A DNA stretch of 64,000 nt, from NCBI GenBank assembly GCA_963555705.1, contig OY743183.1, forward strand, positions 50,147,466 through 50,211,465, given 5' to 3'. Source of the stretch: Ligustrum vulgare (taxonomy: Eukaryota > Streptophyta > Magnoliopsida > Lamiales > Oleaceae). Made by a program: the position numbers and the translations under genes. Within the stretch, counting starts at the first letter, position 1; every line of letters begins with the position of its first letter. Positions 35,096 to 48,380 of the stretch are shown here, in pieces. The notes under the pieces are model-generated. The model ran no database searches and was not told where the DNA came from. It was given only the letters and a program-made list of their open reading frames with translations.

Positions 35096-36139
35096 ATTTC
35101 CCGGATGTCATAAATAGTACACTCCAATTTCACTTTCAACATATTATATCATGGAGTTATTTGTATCATCCTATAGTGATACTAATCTGGGCATATTGAA
35201 TCTTTCAATGATTTATACATGTATGTTCTTGCACTTTATAAACTGCAATTTCTAATTTGCAGGAGCATAATCAATCATTGAAATAGATATCAATTTCGAC
35301 ATATAATCTACAATCATTTTACTTGAAATCCCAACGTACCCGATCAACTGGTACATCAAAGAATACTCTCAAAGTACCGAGATGAGAATCATACATTTTG
35401 ATCTCACTCATTGGTATATCAAAGAGCTCAAGCTAGTGATTTAGACTATAGTCTATCCACCATATGTCATGCCAGTTCTATGAAAAAATTTGCGCGCAAC
35501 GAGTCGTCTTTTACGACTGTAAAATATTTTTCATTTGTACATATAATTACTGGCTTTACACATTTAAGTATTTGGACTTCAGGTCCTTGAACAATAATCC
35601 CTTCATTGGAGTTATATACTTGGCCAAAGTATTATAATTTCATCAACCTCATTTTTATAAGAGGGTATGCAGTCGACTTATTTATCGATTCCATCTCAAT
35701 ATAACATAGAGATCTCTTTATATGTTCTATCATCAGGTACCTGAGTCTCATACATTTAATTATGTCCCTTTTACTCACCATGAGTATTTAGCCTCAAAGG
35801 GATCATCTTAATCATTCAAGAGATATTTATTTTTGGAATCGATAGTCATTATGCTTCAGGCATAATTACGCTTCAGGCGTGTTTTCCCCATAATGTTTAC
35901 AAATATTATATTATATCAATCGGCTAAAATGCCATAATACATGTCATCATTTTAGGGATATAATCTCAATCATATATCTAAGTGAGCTTTTGTGGATTGT
36001 ATACATATCGCACTTTTACAAATCATAAAGCTTCTTGAGCTAATCCCTGTTTGACATAGAATATTGTTGTATGATAAACAATTTCTGAATAAGTTATTCT
36101 CATAGAAAATAATTTGAAACTTTTGATAATCTAACCGTT

Positions 36140-36420
36140 TATTATAGAACTTCTGGTTCAATACGGTTTTATTTCATTTCTATGTATGAATATTTGATTC
36201 AATACAATATCGCTAAACTTCTGGTTCAATACAATGTATATTTCATTTATGAGCTTCTGGTTCATACTATATACATATTTCACTTGTACGTATGAACTTC
36301 CGATTCAATACAATATATATTTCATTTATGAGCTTCTGGTTCATACTATATATATATTTCGCTTGTACGTACGAACTTCTGGTTCAATACAATATTCATT
36401 TCATCAGTACGTATTTCTGT
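36140..36420. repeat. Degenerate tandem repeats cttctggttcaatacaatat in C1 (copy at 47140-47406)
   Basis: About six units of acttctggttcaatacaatatatatttcatttatgag and variants. The short frames running through it are products of the repeat. Confidence 0.75.
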
Positions 36421-36675
36421 ATAGTTCAAATCAGTATACCTTTATTACTTTTAGTATACCAAAAAATCAGGTACAATATCCAAGGAAATATCTCATGATC
36501 TCAATCTTATCATCAAATCTTCCTTTCGAGAAAGTTAACGGCGCATTAACTCTTGTTCCCACTTTTCGTTATTCTATTCCATGCTTTCTTGCTGGAATCA
36601 ATATCACGTGGATCCACTCAACTCCTTTATCCTTTTAAATAGATCTTTTTGGGAAGAAGGTTAGATCCATCAAAA

Positions 36676-37221
36676 ATGGATATCATACTTTCAAATATTT
36701 GCAAATATTATTCCAATCTTCCAGTAAATGATTTGAGAAAAATTTATCGAATTATGCTCGAAAGATTGAGGTTGCTGATGGATCATGGTATCCCAGAAGA
36801 TGTTCGCTGGTTGATCGAAGCAAAAGTTCGATTAGCTAGTGAATTGCCAGATTCATTTTCTAAGCACAAGTCTGGCTTAGGTAAGAGTACTTTTGCAAAG
36901 AAGCGAAGAGCAAAAAGATTAAATAGTTGCTACAAATGTGCTCGATGGATATGTGATACCCGTTGTAAATCAATAGGATATTCATCCATAAATTGAGATG
37001 ATAAGATAGACTTCATTAAGGGTGGACTGAGTAAGGAGTCATTGGATGATATCCGATTGACTCTTGAGACGCACCCTAGTGGGTATGTGCAGCGTGAACT
37101 ACTATCTTTATGGGCTAAATTTATCGACGATAAAGAGCGTTATAGTCTCAAAAATATAATAGCAAAAGATCATGTTTGCCAGGCTGTTATAAACAATGAT
37201 GTTTTGGCTATTCAGCATTGA
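36676..37221 (+). pseudogene. NABP-like gene, C1 copy 1, broken by a nonsense change
   Basis: Aligns along its whole length with the intact gene at 47656-48201. It keeps GKSTFAKKRRAKR and all four cysteines. At 36994-36996 a TGA stands where the other copies have CGA (Arg), just after the cysteine finger, so only about 106 residues would be made. The remaining frame to 37221 is still open, which suggests recent loss. Confidence 0.8.
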
Positions 37222-37484
37222 TACAAGGTAAATCATTTGATATATATGCACGTATAAAATATTTTTCTGTTTCATTTCACGAGTTTTGATAAAAGCTGGT
37301 TAAAAATATTAAATCACCGAAAGGTGAGTAGGGTGATTTTGTCAAAAGTAAATCTTCACTTTTTCAAAAGACGAGCAGTAAATAGTAAAGTTTTTCGGTT
37401 TTTAAATAGCCAAATATTTTTCATGGTTCATGCATCCCAAAATATCATTTTCTCATAAGTTTTTCCTTCCTTATTCTCTCAAAC

Positions 37485-38137
37485 ATGGAAGGACCAAAAC
37501 TTCGACAGATCAAAACTATCTGTGTATTTTGTGGATCAAAAGTAGGGAAAATTTTGGGTATCTAGAAGCAGCAGTGGATCTTGGAAAGAAATTGGGAGAG
37601 AAAGGTATCACTCTCGTGTATGGAGGAGGTAGCAGTGGATTGATGGGTTGTGCTTCACAATCCGCTCAAGCAGAGAAAGCAAGAGTGATAGGTATTATAC
37701 CCGTTCCTTTAGTTGATATCGCAGGCAAAACACGAGGGCATGAAGTACAAACATTTTCTATCCATGAACGCATAACTTGCATGTTATATGGTTCTGATGC
37801 CTTCATAGCCCTGCCTGGAGGTTTTGGTACTTTAGAGGAAATCTTTAATATTACTTCATGGGCTCAATTAAATCTCCATACCAAGCCTATTGGGCTTTTA
37901 AATGTTAACAATTTCTTTGATGGTTTGCTAACATTTCTTGATTATGCTGTGGAACATGGATTCATCTCTCCATTTTCTAGGAGAATCCTCATTTCTGCTC
38001 CTACTATCGAGGAACTGCTGGATAAGTTGCAATCATACATCCCCATCCAAGATCCAGCAGGAGTTAAGATAGATTGGTCGCAAGGAAGGGGAATCAAGCG
38101 AAAATGGAATCCGGTTAATGTAAATTTATCTTTGTAA
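37485..38137 (+). pseudogene. LOG, C1 copy 1, frameshifted
   Basis: Aligns with 48465-49118. One base is missing at about codon 23 (37551-37553, gggaaaattttggg here against gggaaaagttttggg), which breaks the frame after the first beta strand. The rest, including PGGFGTLEE, is open in the shifted frame. The long open stretch that begins at 37430 is therefore not a real start. Its 3' hairpin region is cut off by the duplication junction. Confidence 0.88.
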
Positions 38138-38191
38138 ACCCTAGAATAAGTGGTGTTAGAAATAAAAGTATCTTGTTTATTATAATCAAAG

Positions 38192-38972
38192 TGATGTGAT
38201 CCAGATCCCGAATACAAATCTTCAAGCAACAATGGATGAAAATAATGTTCGTGTCATCAAAATAAGCAAGTTTCATGTTGGGATCGAGCCAAAACGACGA
38301 GTGGATCAACCTCATTCAATGCGTCGAAGAAAATTGTGAAACTTCAATGTTACGGCCATAACATATATTTACTCACGGCTGTAACCAGCGCACTGCTTAA
38401 ATTGATATTGTAAGGAATAAAGGATTACGGCCGTAAGGGCTGAAGTTCACGGCCGTAAAAGAGTCACTGCTCAAAAACCGGAATTTGGATTTTTTTTGAC
38501 TTACGGCCGTAAGGAAATACATCATGGCCGTAAATATGGGTCAGTAACAAGGTTACGGCCGTAAAAGTCAATATCCGTAATTTTAGGGTTTTTATTTATT
38601 TCCTTATTTTTAGGTATTTCTTACCTAATATAATTAAAACTCTTTAGTCAGGTTTTGACCCTATTTATAGGGATGTAATTTTCATTATTCCACACACAAC
38701 TTTGATATTATTATTGAGAGGCTATTTTGTTTTCACAACCTTATTCTCCATTGAATAAAATTCGAACTTGTGAGTTATTCTTGTTATTTGTTCAAATCTC
38801 GGTGAGAATTATTATTGTTTGTGATCAAGAGGTCAATATATCCTTATGATTGTATTGGTTGCTTGGTTCAATTAATTTTAATTTGATCCATAAATCATGG
38901 TTCTTGACGTTCTTTGGTCGATTTCAATATTTTGTGGGTTGCGTAGCTACAATTCCTACGTGGGTTGCATCA
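38192..38972 (+). mobile_element. Solo gypsy LTR, unit 2
   Basis: Duplicate of 27115-27954 without the internal 60-base tandem copy, flanked by caaag on both sides. It differs at very few bases, for example ttacggccg here against ttatggccg in unit 1. Confidence 0.85.
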
Positions 38973-38977
38973 CAAAG

Positions 38978-39811
38978 CAATAGAGTTCAAATTCTCTAGT
39001 AAATATTAGGAAATCACTTTTTGGTAGATTAAGGTCTTCTTCTTCGATCTAGTTTTCTGTTGTAAGATCAGAATAAGGCGCACATGCTTCAACCTTCTCT
39101 TCTTTGAGTACTGATTATTCCCAATCATTTCAGCTAACATCGAGATCATCAAATCTTGATTTCTATTTATTTTCTTCGTCACTATTTCCATTAATATATC
39201 ATAGCTATCACACATTTTCTTCAAGGATTTAGTCATTCCCAGGAATTGTAGCGCTTTAATACCATTTGTTATGGTTGAAGCTTAGTTTTAAGGGAACTCA
39301 ACCAATACAAGCTCAACTTTCCATCCAAATTCAAGTACTCAACAAGAAGGAATCAGGGAAATAAAGGTAACAACATCCAGTATATTAATATTAATTGTAA
39401 TTATAGAAGAATAATTGCAGCAGAAATTAACAATGGAAAAGAAGAAATAGAGAAAGGAAAACATAATCAGAGAAAATGGAGAATTGAAATAGAGAAGGGA
39501 GAATAGAAGAAGACTATGATAGAGATTCGAGAATTGGTAGAGAAAATAATTGAGAAAGAAATGGAGTAGGGAATCTGTTTTGCAACACTCCCTTTCTCTT
39601 CCCATGTGCTAGCTATTTATAGAGTCTAAGAATATTCTAGAATAGGGGAGTGGAGTGAGATGGTGAGAATCGTTACTGCAAAAAGGAAGACCCCGAGAAA
39701 GAAGAAATCGCGCCACATTGGTTTGGGGTTTGAATTCTTGGAAAAAAATAAATAGTAATTACACTTCAAACAAGATTAAAAATTTTCCCTCTATTATTTT
39801 TCCATATTACA
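38978..39811 (-). mobile_element. LTR-retroelement remnant, unit 2
   Basis: Duplicate of 27960-28793 with the same gag-like start (39236-39006), primer-like site and LTR-like segment. The translated segment is identical to unit 1. Confidence 0.45.
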
Positions 39812-40422
39812 CACCTAACCTATTAATCTCGTGTTTTTATTCATTTGACTCGTTCGCTGAATTTTTTGAGATTGAACTGTCATAGCTCGTCCTTCCGTCG
39901 TCGCTGCTCTTTCGTCAAATAGGGCTCGCAGTCGTCGCGAACATTTTATGGTAACAGTCGCCACTCATGTTCACAGTCAACATCAAATTCTTTAGTCGAA
40001 CAAGGTTGGTTGAAGATCTGTAGCTTTTTTCCTTTAAATCCTAGTTATTTAATTTCGATTTGTTCTAAAAAAATTTTAGTGATAGTGTTTTTCATAGATG
40101 CTCTTTAGTTGAATTGGTATATCAGGCATCCCTTCTCATTTTATAGATGAATTTTTGCTCTGTAGTTAAAGTTTGAGGTTGAATTATGTTGTTTAGTTTG
40201 TTGAATTTTTTCACTTCTTTTTTGTTTTTGAATTTCTGCTCGAATTATTATAATTTTTATTATTGGCTTTGTGGTTGCGATTTTTCCATTTGTGTTTCTT
40301 TAGAGGTTGTTGATGAAACTATGTTTTTGAGTTCCATTTTTTCCTAGAGTCTTATGAATTTATGTGATTGAATCATCTTCAATTCCTTATCTTAGGTTAA
40401 GTTGATTTTCTTTGGTTGGTTC

Positions 40423-41218
40423 TGTTGGATATTGTTAATAAATCGAGAATTGAAAATCGATCAAAGTGACTTCATGTCGACTTCGACCAAATACTCAAAA
40501 GCTCGACTCAATCCGTTTAGGCAAAATTGTTTGTCACTTCGCCGCTTCGGGGCGCACAAACGGGAGCAACGCCCCCGAAAGAGAATTTTGATTTCTCTGC
40601 ATGTATTGAAGGGTATATTTGGTATTTCGAAAACTAATATTGGATGAATGAGAAATTACGAAAAAGACACCTTTTCATACGTCAAATTAAATTCCGATTT
40701 TTTTTAGTAAAACCGTGCGGCCACAAGGCACCTTTTCATAAAGGTGCATTGTTTGGAAATGGTGCATGGTTTGGCCTCAACCATTTCGTCAACATCCTTT
40801 CATGATCTATAAATAGGATCCTTTGGGTGTCATATTTCTCACAAGTTTGATATGCAAAACATCTCTCATCCTCTCTTCTCTCCAAAATCAAATCATTGCA
40901 TTTGTTATTTTGATTTTCTTCATTTCATCCTTGAAGTATATAAGCCTAAATTTGGTTTGTTGTACTTGTGTTTTGGAGTGCTACAAACACAAGTGTAACC
41001 GTTGTATCTTGGGAGTCGATTGTCGAAATCTGTAGGCACCGTTGCGAGGCAAATTCGACTTAAGGACAAAGAGTCCAACTCTTGCCTCGGCTTTATCCCT
41101 ACTTTCTTCTTCTTCTTGTTTGAACTTTCCTTACCGTTACTCTGTCCAATTTTCGGCTTGAATTTACAAATTTTCATTCTACTTATTTGACGTCACTATT
41201 CACAAATTTCCTTCAACA
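40423..41218. mobile_element. Solo copia-type LTR, unit 2
   Basis: Duplicate of 29405-30200, also flanked by ggttc. No difference was noticed. Confidence 0.8.
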
Positions 41219-44000
41219 GGTTCATGTTTAAAGCTTGGTTATACTGAATTATATCCATGCGTAGGTTGAATTTTGTTTAAATGCTTAGCATTGTTTAAGT
41301 TGTATACTAGTTGTTTAAACTGGGTTATATACATTCTGATGTTGAAATTTGTTGAAATCCTAAGCTTAGCTCAAGTAGTAGAATTCTACTTGAATTTTGT
41401 AGAAATCATTTTTCATGTTGAGTAGTGTGATTGTGTAATTTTCTTGTTGCTTAGTTTTAAAATTTGTGTATATCATTTCAGATCTTGACATGCTGCTAAA
41501 CAAATGCAAAGTATGCCATAGTTGCAGACAAGTTGGCATTGAATATGAGAAGCCTGAGCATAACAAAGAGTTCTATTGGTTAATCAAACTGTTTTTTCGA
41601 GCATCGGAGATTGAGATCAAAATAAAATTTCGCAAAGGCAAAGGCAAAGGAAAAGCTGGAGTTGAAGGGAAAGGAAAGCATGTAAAATGTTCAAGTTATT
41701 AGTTTGTATAATAGTAGTTCTATTTATGTTTGTCGTAGTAGTTGTTTAATCCAGGGTGTAACACATTGAAGTTGATACGATCAATTTTACTTACCTTTCA
41801 ATGAATTTTATCTGATTGTGTATTATAAGCTTTATGTTTTCTTATTTGTTTACTGCTAAAATTTTATCCAGCTTTTAGCACAAATTTGCTTGAAGAGATG
41901 ATAAAAGACAGCCTGTATTCAAATGTAAAAAAAATTGAATGTTTGAATATGACACCTACAAAAGGTAAGTATTGCTTATGTTTCCATCGACAACATCAAG
42001 TCATTCTAAAGCTAAAATACTGTTAGATAAAAAGACATGCTATTAATGAAACACTAGAAATATTCATTAAACATAGAAATTTTAGAGTGCCCTCGGTGGG
42101 CACATGTGGCCTGGAGGCACCTGTCGCCCTCCTATTGGGGGTATCAAGCGGGGCCCGCGGGGCTTCGCTGATACCCAATGCCCACCCGCCAAGTGGCGGG
42201 TGAGCAAACTTATGGTGACCCTAAAGTTCCTGTCATTGAACAACCAAGTTCTTTACGGATGTTTTTAGGAAAAAAAATATCCGTCCTCCATTCCTTGCGA
42301 GTAGGAGCAGTTGTAGGAGCTGGTGGCATTATATCAACTCCAGGTGTTGTCGTTGGTAGAATTTTGGTTTACTAGCACATTACTGAGATCACCAACTGAA
42401 CCAATAAGTTGTCCCTGCTTCTTCCCTTTGTTTGACTTAGAACACCCTTGTGCACTCAGGAAAAAGGTCAATGTATTAGATTTGTTATCACATCATATCC
42501 AATTCAAAAGGATGATACATGAAAGAAATATCTAACCATACATTCTGCCGTTTAGATGCATTTTCTAGAGCTTTTTTTTTTTTTTTTTTTTGTATTTTTC
42601 TAGGCGCTCCTTTTCTTTTAGTGCATTTCGGATCAATTTTTTTTTTTTTTTTTTTTTTTTTACTACGGATGTGTTCCCTGTCTCTCCAAAGCTAGAAGAT
42701 GTAATTTGAACACTTTCTTATGTAAGGAGATTGTCGTGACTACATGTCCTCCCTTTTGTAATGGCCAACTCAATTTTCTGATCTTTGATCCATTTTATTA
42801 TTTCATTAGCTAGTACATCATCATATACCACTAAATTTGCTAACTCCATCAATTCTCGGCATAATTCATCAAATTTTAATACACCAGGCACACTCATCAA
42901 ACCAGCGTATGTGATTTTGTTACCTTTGCGCTTTTTACAACACTTAGATGGATTTATTCAATGTAAATTTTGAAAGACATTTAATGACTTTTTTTAATGG
43001 ACTTTTTTTTAATGGATTTCATTGGATTTTATTAACTTTTATTGATTTGTATAGACTTTCAAATATTTTTGCAGATTTTTATTTAAATGACTTTCATAAA
43101 CTTTTAAAGATTTTTGTAGACTTTTATTTAAAAGACTTTTATAGATTTTCAAAAAATTTTACAGACTTTTGTTTTTTCAATTGAAAATTTTGAATATTAA
43201 TAGATTAATTTTCCTATAACGTGAATGTTAATTTTTAATAATAATCATATGTCAAGTGAATCAAAAAACGCGATTTGAGAGATAAATAGTTTTAATATAG
43301 AGAAATATTTGTGATAAAAATGAGAGAAAAATGAAATCACGTTTGATATCAACATAAAAATTGTACTATGTTCATAATTTTTTAAAATATTTTTAATATA
43401 CAATTTTTTATAGATTTCGATTGACTTTTAACTAATATTTTTGAATATACAAATCTTTCTGGAGAAAATTGTAGAATTACTTTGCTTAGTTATTATTTGT
43501 TTTGATACATTTAATTATTATTTTTCTATAAGATCTTATAAAGTTTTAATTGGATTTATTTTCATAGAAAAATTGAAGAAAATGATTAAAAAAGAAGAGA
43601 ATCAAAATATTAAAAAGAAAAAAAATCAACAAGTTGAAGGGAATGAAAGCAATGATTTATTTAGTCGTAGGTTTAAGGTTTCTAAAAATAACATGAAAGA
43701 AGGAAAAAAAATATAGAAGAAACAATTTTTTAATGTAAAAGATTATTTTTTTTTATTAAAATCTTTCAAAATCTTGGAGATTAATGAGAGACAAATAAAA
43801 AGATTTTGTGATTGTACTTTCTGTTTAGAAGTTAATACAGAAAGGATTTCGTAGGAATCTTGAAAAGTCATTGACATTTTAAATAATACATGACTTTTAA
43901 AAATCTTTATCCAATACATCATAACTTTATGAACTTTTAGAAAGTCCATTAAAATCTATATTAAATATCTCAAAATTTTTAAGGAATCTCTAAAATCTAA

Positions 44001-44736
44001 GGCCCTGTTTTCTTTGCTGTTTTGAGGTCGTTTTCTATTTTTATTTTCGAAAACACTAAAATCGCGTTCTCTTTTACCATTTTTGAAAACGTATTTTGGA
44101 AAAAAAAATTGTACACAAAACGCCAAAAACCTTGTTTTGGGCGTTTTATGTGTATTTCAACAAAAAATGTTCAAAACGCGGAAAAAGGGTTTTGGGATTT
44201 TTTTTTTTTTTTTTTTTTTAGAATTATCTTAACTTGGAACTAAGTTTAAATAAAGTTTTATTGAATTCAACATTACAAAAAAAAAATAATAATAATAATA
44301 AGAGAAAATTTTTGTTATTATATTTCAAAAAATGTCTTGATAAATGGACTCTGGTGGTTTTGAAAGAACTTTTATTTTCTGAATTTTAATAGAACTAGAA
44401 ATTTCTCAAATCCCGAACTTGACCAAGCCTGTTAATATAGACTCTTAATGCTCACATTAGTGTGTTGCATGTAATCATGTTTTCAGTGTATTGTGAAAAG
44501 AAATTTAAGTTTGAGCCGTAGTTTTCTGCAAGCAAATTAATTAAAAATAGTTTTTAAGTAGTATTCTATAAAATTTCAAACAGAACGTATTTTTCAGTTT
44601 TTCATTTTCAAAAACAGTTTTTAGAAATGACAAACCAAATGCGTTTTCAGCAAATTTGAAAACAAAAATAAAAACAGGAAACAAAAAATATTTTCGAAAA
44701 TAAAAATACAAAATAAAATACAAACAGAACGCCACT
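44001..44736. mobile_element. Tourist/PIF-like MITE, unit 2
   Basis: Duplicate of 32995-33727 with taa on both sides. It differs from unit 1 at several bases in the first 75, noticeably more than the upstream half of the unit does. Confidence 0.55.
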
Positions 44737-44912
44737 TAAATTAAATACACTCAAAATTTTCAAATCCTTTAAAATCTTTAAAAAGCCTTTCCAAATGTTT
44801 AAAAGTCTTTCCATTTTCAAATTTACATTGAATAAACACCTTAATTAAAATTTATTCTCCTCTAAATGACTACTCACCTATTTCTTTTTGAAAAATCAAA
44901 TAAATCCAAATC

Positions 44913-45138
44913 TGTTGTAAAACTATCAAAATCTAACATCAATATAAGAGAGAAAGAGATGGAGAGAATAGAGAGGAGAATTCTCATTCCATTAAGTGTA
45001 GGAAATACAACAATGAATGCCTCTATTTATAGGAAGATAAAGTCATTCACAATAATTATTTACAATATAAATTAGATAGAAGTTAGGTAAGAAATTAGGT
45101 GAGGGAATTAGGTGATGGATTTATATTTATTTATAACA
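44913..45138 (-). repeat. C1 copy 2 left (3') LTR
   Basis: 226 bases, tgttgtaaaac...ttataaca, with an 11-base deletion relative to the copy-1 LTR. Confidence 0.92.
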
Positions 45139-47444
45139 CTCCCCCTTGAATAACTTATTGCTCAATTGTCTGTCTCGTTAAAATCTTACTAAGAAAACCC
45201 AGTGGGATAAAACTTGAGCGAAGGAAAAAGAGTACAGAAGCTCTCCCTGATGTTGGTCATGGTGAATCATTGAGTCTAACGTTTGAGTAGAACAAATCAT
45301 GTACTGAATCTTGAAATTCTGAAATGCTGCCTCGTTAAAACCTTGTCAGAAAAACTCAGTGGGATAAAATCTGAACTAAGGAAAAAGAGTACAGCCTCTG
45401 TCTTGTTAAAACCTTGCTAAGAAAACCCAGTGGGATAAAACTTGAGCGAAGGAAAAAGAGTACAGCATGTTTCTCCCCCTGAAGTGTGCAATTGAGGATT
45501 CATGAACTTCTCAAACATTGATATCATCTTTTGTCTGGAATATAAAAATCTCCTTGTATAGCATTCTTCATAAGATGTCTATGATTTTCTTCATTTGTTG
45601 ATATCATTCCAGTATAACAATGTGTTGCTGAATTATAGCTTGTCGATAGCTATGATAATGCCTCAAAAACCTTGCTAGGAAAACCCTGTGGGACAAAACC
45701 TCAGCGAAAGGAAAAAAGAGTACATTATTCTCATTAATTTTCATCAATACGCCTCAACTGTTGCCTCATTAAAAACCTTGCTAGGAAAACCCTGTGGGAC
45801 AAAACCTCAGCTAAGGGAAAAAGAGTGCAACGCGCATTTATTCCTTTCATGGAATATCACAAGTATATTGGTGCAATCATATAATTTATGATGAGCTTTA
45901 TATAAATTGTTCATAGCTCATAATGTCATAACATGCTATATTAAGCAATATTGTACTAATTTATCGATTGCATCTTTCACTTCTGGTGAATAATTAAATT
46001 TAGAATTCACTTCTGGTGAATAATAAAATCTAGAATTCACTTCTGGTGAATAATTAAACATATTCATTTTCATATTCACTTCTAGTGAATAATAAATTTC
46101 CCGGATGTCATAAATAGTACACTCCAATTTCACTTTCAACATATTATATCATGGAGTCATTTGTATCATCCTATAGTGATACTAATCTGGGCATATTGAA
46201 TCTTTCAATGGTTTATACATGTATGTTCTTGCACTTTATAAATTGCAATTTCTAATTTGCAGGAGCATAATCAATCATTGAAATAGATATCAATTTCGAC
46301 ATATAATCTACAATCATTTTACTTGAAATCCCAACGTACCGGATCAACTGGTACATTAAAGAATACTCTCAAAGTACCGAGATGAGAATCATACATTTTG
46401 ATCTCACTCATTGGTATATCAAAGAGCTCAAGCTAGTGATTTAGACTATAGTCTATCCACCATATGTTATGCCAGTTCTATGAAAAATTTTGCGCGCAAC
46501 GAGTCATCTTTTACGACTGTAAAATATTTTTCATTTGTACATATAATTACTGACTTTACACATTTAAGTATTTGGATTTCAGGTTCTTGAACAATAATCC
46601 CTACATTGGAGTTATATACTTGGCCAAAGTATTATAATTTCATCAACCTCATTTTTATAAGAGGGTATGCAGTCGACTTATTTATCGATTCCATCTCAAT
46701 ATAACATAGAGATCTCTTTATATGTTCTATCATCAGGTACCTGAGTCTCTTACATTTAATTATGTCCATTTTACTCACCATAAGTATTTAGCCTCAAAGG
46801 GATCATCTTAATCATTCAAGAGATATTTATTTTTGGAATCGATAGTCATTATGCTTCAGGCATAATTACGCTTCAGGCGTGTTTTCCCCATAATGTTTAC
46901 AAATATTATATTATATCAATCGGCTAAAATGCCATAACACATGTCATCATTTTAGGGATATAATCTCAATCATATATCTAAGTGCACTTTGGTGGATTGT
47001 ATACATATCGCACTTTTACAAATCATAAAGCTTCTTGAGCTAATCCCTGTTTGACATAGAATATTGTTGTATGATAAACAATTTCTGAATAAGTTATTCT
47101 CATAGAAAATAATTTGAAACTTTTGATAATCTAACCGTTTATTATAGAACTTCTGGTTCAATACGGTTTTATTTCATTTCTATGTATGAATATTTGATTC
47201 AATACAATATCGCTAAACTTCTGGTTCAATACAATGTATATTTCATTTATGAGCTTCTGGTTCATACTATATACATATTTCACTTGTACGTATGAACTTC
47301 TGGTTCAATACAATATATATTTCATTTATGAGCTTCTGGTTCATACTATATATATATTTCGCTTGTACGTATGAACTTCTGGTTCAATACAATATTCATT
47401 TCATCAGTACGTATTTCTGTATAGTTCAAATCAGTATACCAAAA
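45139..47444. other. C1 interior, non-coding region with dispersed 65-bp repeats
   Basis: Five diverged copies of a block of about 65 bases (cttgctaagaaaacccagtgggataaaac...gaaaaagagtacag) lie at about 45172-45236, 45329-45393, 45398-45464, 45659-45723 and 45763-45829. They are separated by ccccctgaagt-type text. This block is commonly seen between pol and the 3' LTR of plant copia elements. No gag, RT or integrase is recognisable. Confidence 0.6.
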
Positions 47445-47611
47445 AATCAGGTACAATATCCAAGGAAATATCTCATGATCTTAATCTTATCATCAAATCT
47501 TCCTTTCGAGAAAGTTAACGGCGCATTAACTCTTGTTCCCACTTTTCGTTATTCTATTCCATGCTTTCTTGCTGGAATCAATATCACGTGGATCCACTCA
47601 ACTCCTTTATC

Positions 47612-47622
47612 CTTTTAAATAG
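47612..47622 (+). promoter_or_regulatory. TATA-like motif before NABP-like gene, C1 copy 2
   Basis: ccttttaaatag lies about 34 bases before the ATG, the same spacing as in L1. Inference from conservation. Confidence 0.35.
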
Positions 47623-47655
47623 ATCTTTTTGGGAAGAAGGTTAGATCCATCAAAA

Positions 47656-48201
47656 ATGGATATCATACTTTCAAATATTTGCAAATATTATTCCAATCTT
47701 CCAATAAATGATTTGAGAAAAATTTATATAATTAGGCTCGAAAGATTGAGGTTGCTGATGGATCATGGTATCCCAGAAGATGTTCGCTGGTTGATCGAAG
47801 CAAAAGTTCGATTAGCTGGTGAATTTCCAGATTTATTTTCTAAGCACAAGTCTGACTTAGGTAAGAGTACTTTTGCAAAGAAGCGAAGAGCAAAAAGATT
47901 AAATAGTTGCTACAAATGTGCTCGATGGATATGTGATACCCGTTGTAAATCAATTGGATATTCATCCATAAATCGAGATGATAAGATAGACTTCATTAAG
48001 GGTGGACTAAGTAAGGAGTCATTGGATGATATCCGATTGACTCTTGAGACGCACCCTAGTGGGTATGTGCAGCGTGAATTACTATCTTTATGGGTTAAAT
48101 TTATCGACGATAAAGAGCGTTATAGTCTCAAAAATATAATAGCAAAAGATCATGTTTGCCAGGCTGTTATAAACAATGATGTTTTGGCTATTCAGCATTG
48201 A
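47656..48201 (+). CDS. Virus-like cysteine-rich nucleic-acid-binding protein (betaflexivirid NABP-like), C1 copy 2
   Basis: An intact 181-residue frame, about 80% identical to the L1 protein by eye. The basic block GKSTFAKKRRAKR and the CX2CX4CX3C finger (CYKCARWICDTRC) are unchanged, as is ESLDDIRLTLETHPSGYVQREL in the C-terminal half. Changes cluster in the linker before the basic block and at the C-terminus. The start is placed at the ATG shared by all copies. The upstream in-frame TTG has no support. As in L1, it lies 263 bases before LOG and antisense to the carrier element. The likely role is RNA or DNA binding. Confidence 0.7.
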   Translation: MDIILSNICKYYSNLPINDLRKIYIIRLERLRLLMDHGIPEDVRWLIEAKVRLAGEFPDLFSKHKSDLGKSTFAKKRRAKRLNSCYKCARWICDTRCKSIGYSSINRDDKIDFIKGGLSKESLDDIRLTLETHPSGYVQRELLSLWVKFIDDKERYSLKNIIAKDHVCQAVINNDVLAIQH

Positions 48202-48380
48202 TACAAGGTAAATCATTTGATATATATGCACATATAAAATATTTTTCTGTTTCATTTCACGAGTTTTGATAAAGGCTGGTTAAAAATATTAAATCACCGA
48301 AAGGTGAGTAGGGTGATTTTGTCAAAAGTAAATCTTCACTTTTTCAAAAGACGAGCAGTAAATAGTAAAGTTTTTCGGTT

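Larger units (their letters stand above)
27078..38156. repeat. Tandem duplication, unit 1 (about 11.1 kb)
   Basis: 27078 onward recurs at 38157 onward in the same order and orientation. Unit 1 ends inside the 3' region of the C1-borne LOG, where ...agtggtg joins ttagaaataaaag, the text that starts the unit. The joined ends share only about 2 bases. The first 5.2 kb of the two units is almost identical, while the rest differs by a few percent. Confidence 0.92.
33894..38156 (-). mobile_element. C1 copy 1: truncated copia-like element with broken cassette
   Basis: The left (3') LTR is 33894-34130, preceded by aaatc at 33889-33893. The interior carries the non-coding copia-like region and the two cassette genes. 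It is cut at 38156 by the tandem-duplication junction, so the 5' LTR and primer site are missing. Both genes in this copy are broken. Confidence 0.85.

Noticed and set aside
37430..38137. 235-codon LOG-like frame starting at 37430
   Set aside because: The first 40 codons are read in the wrong frame of the leader. The true start is 37485, and the gene is frameshifted at codon 23.
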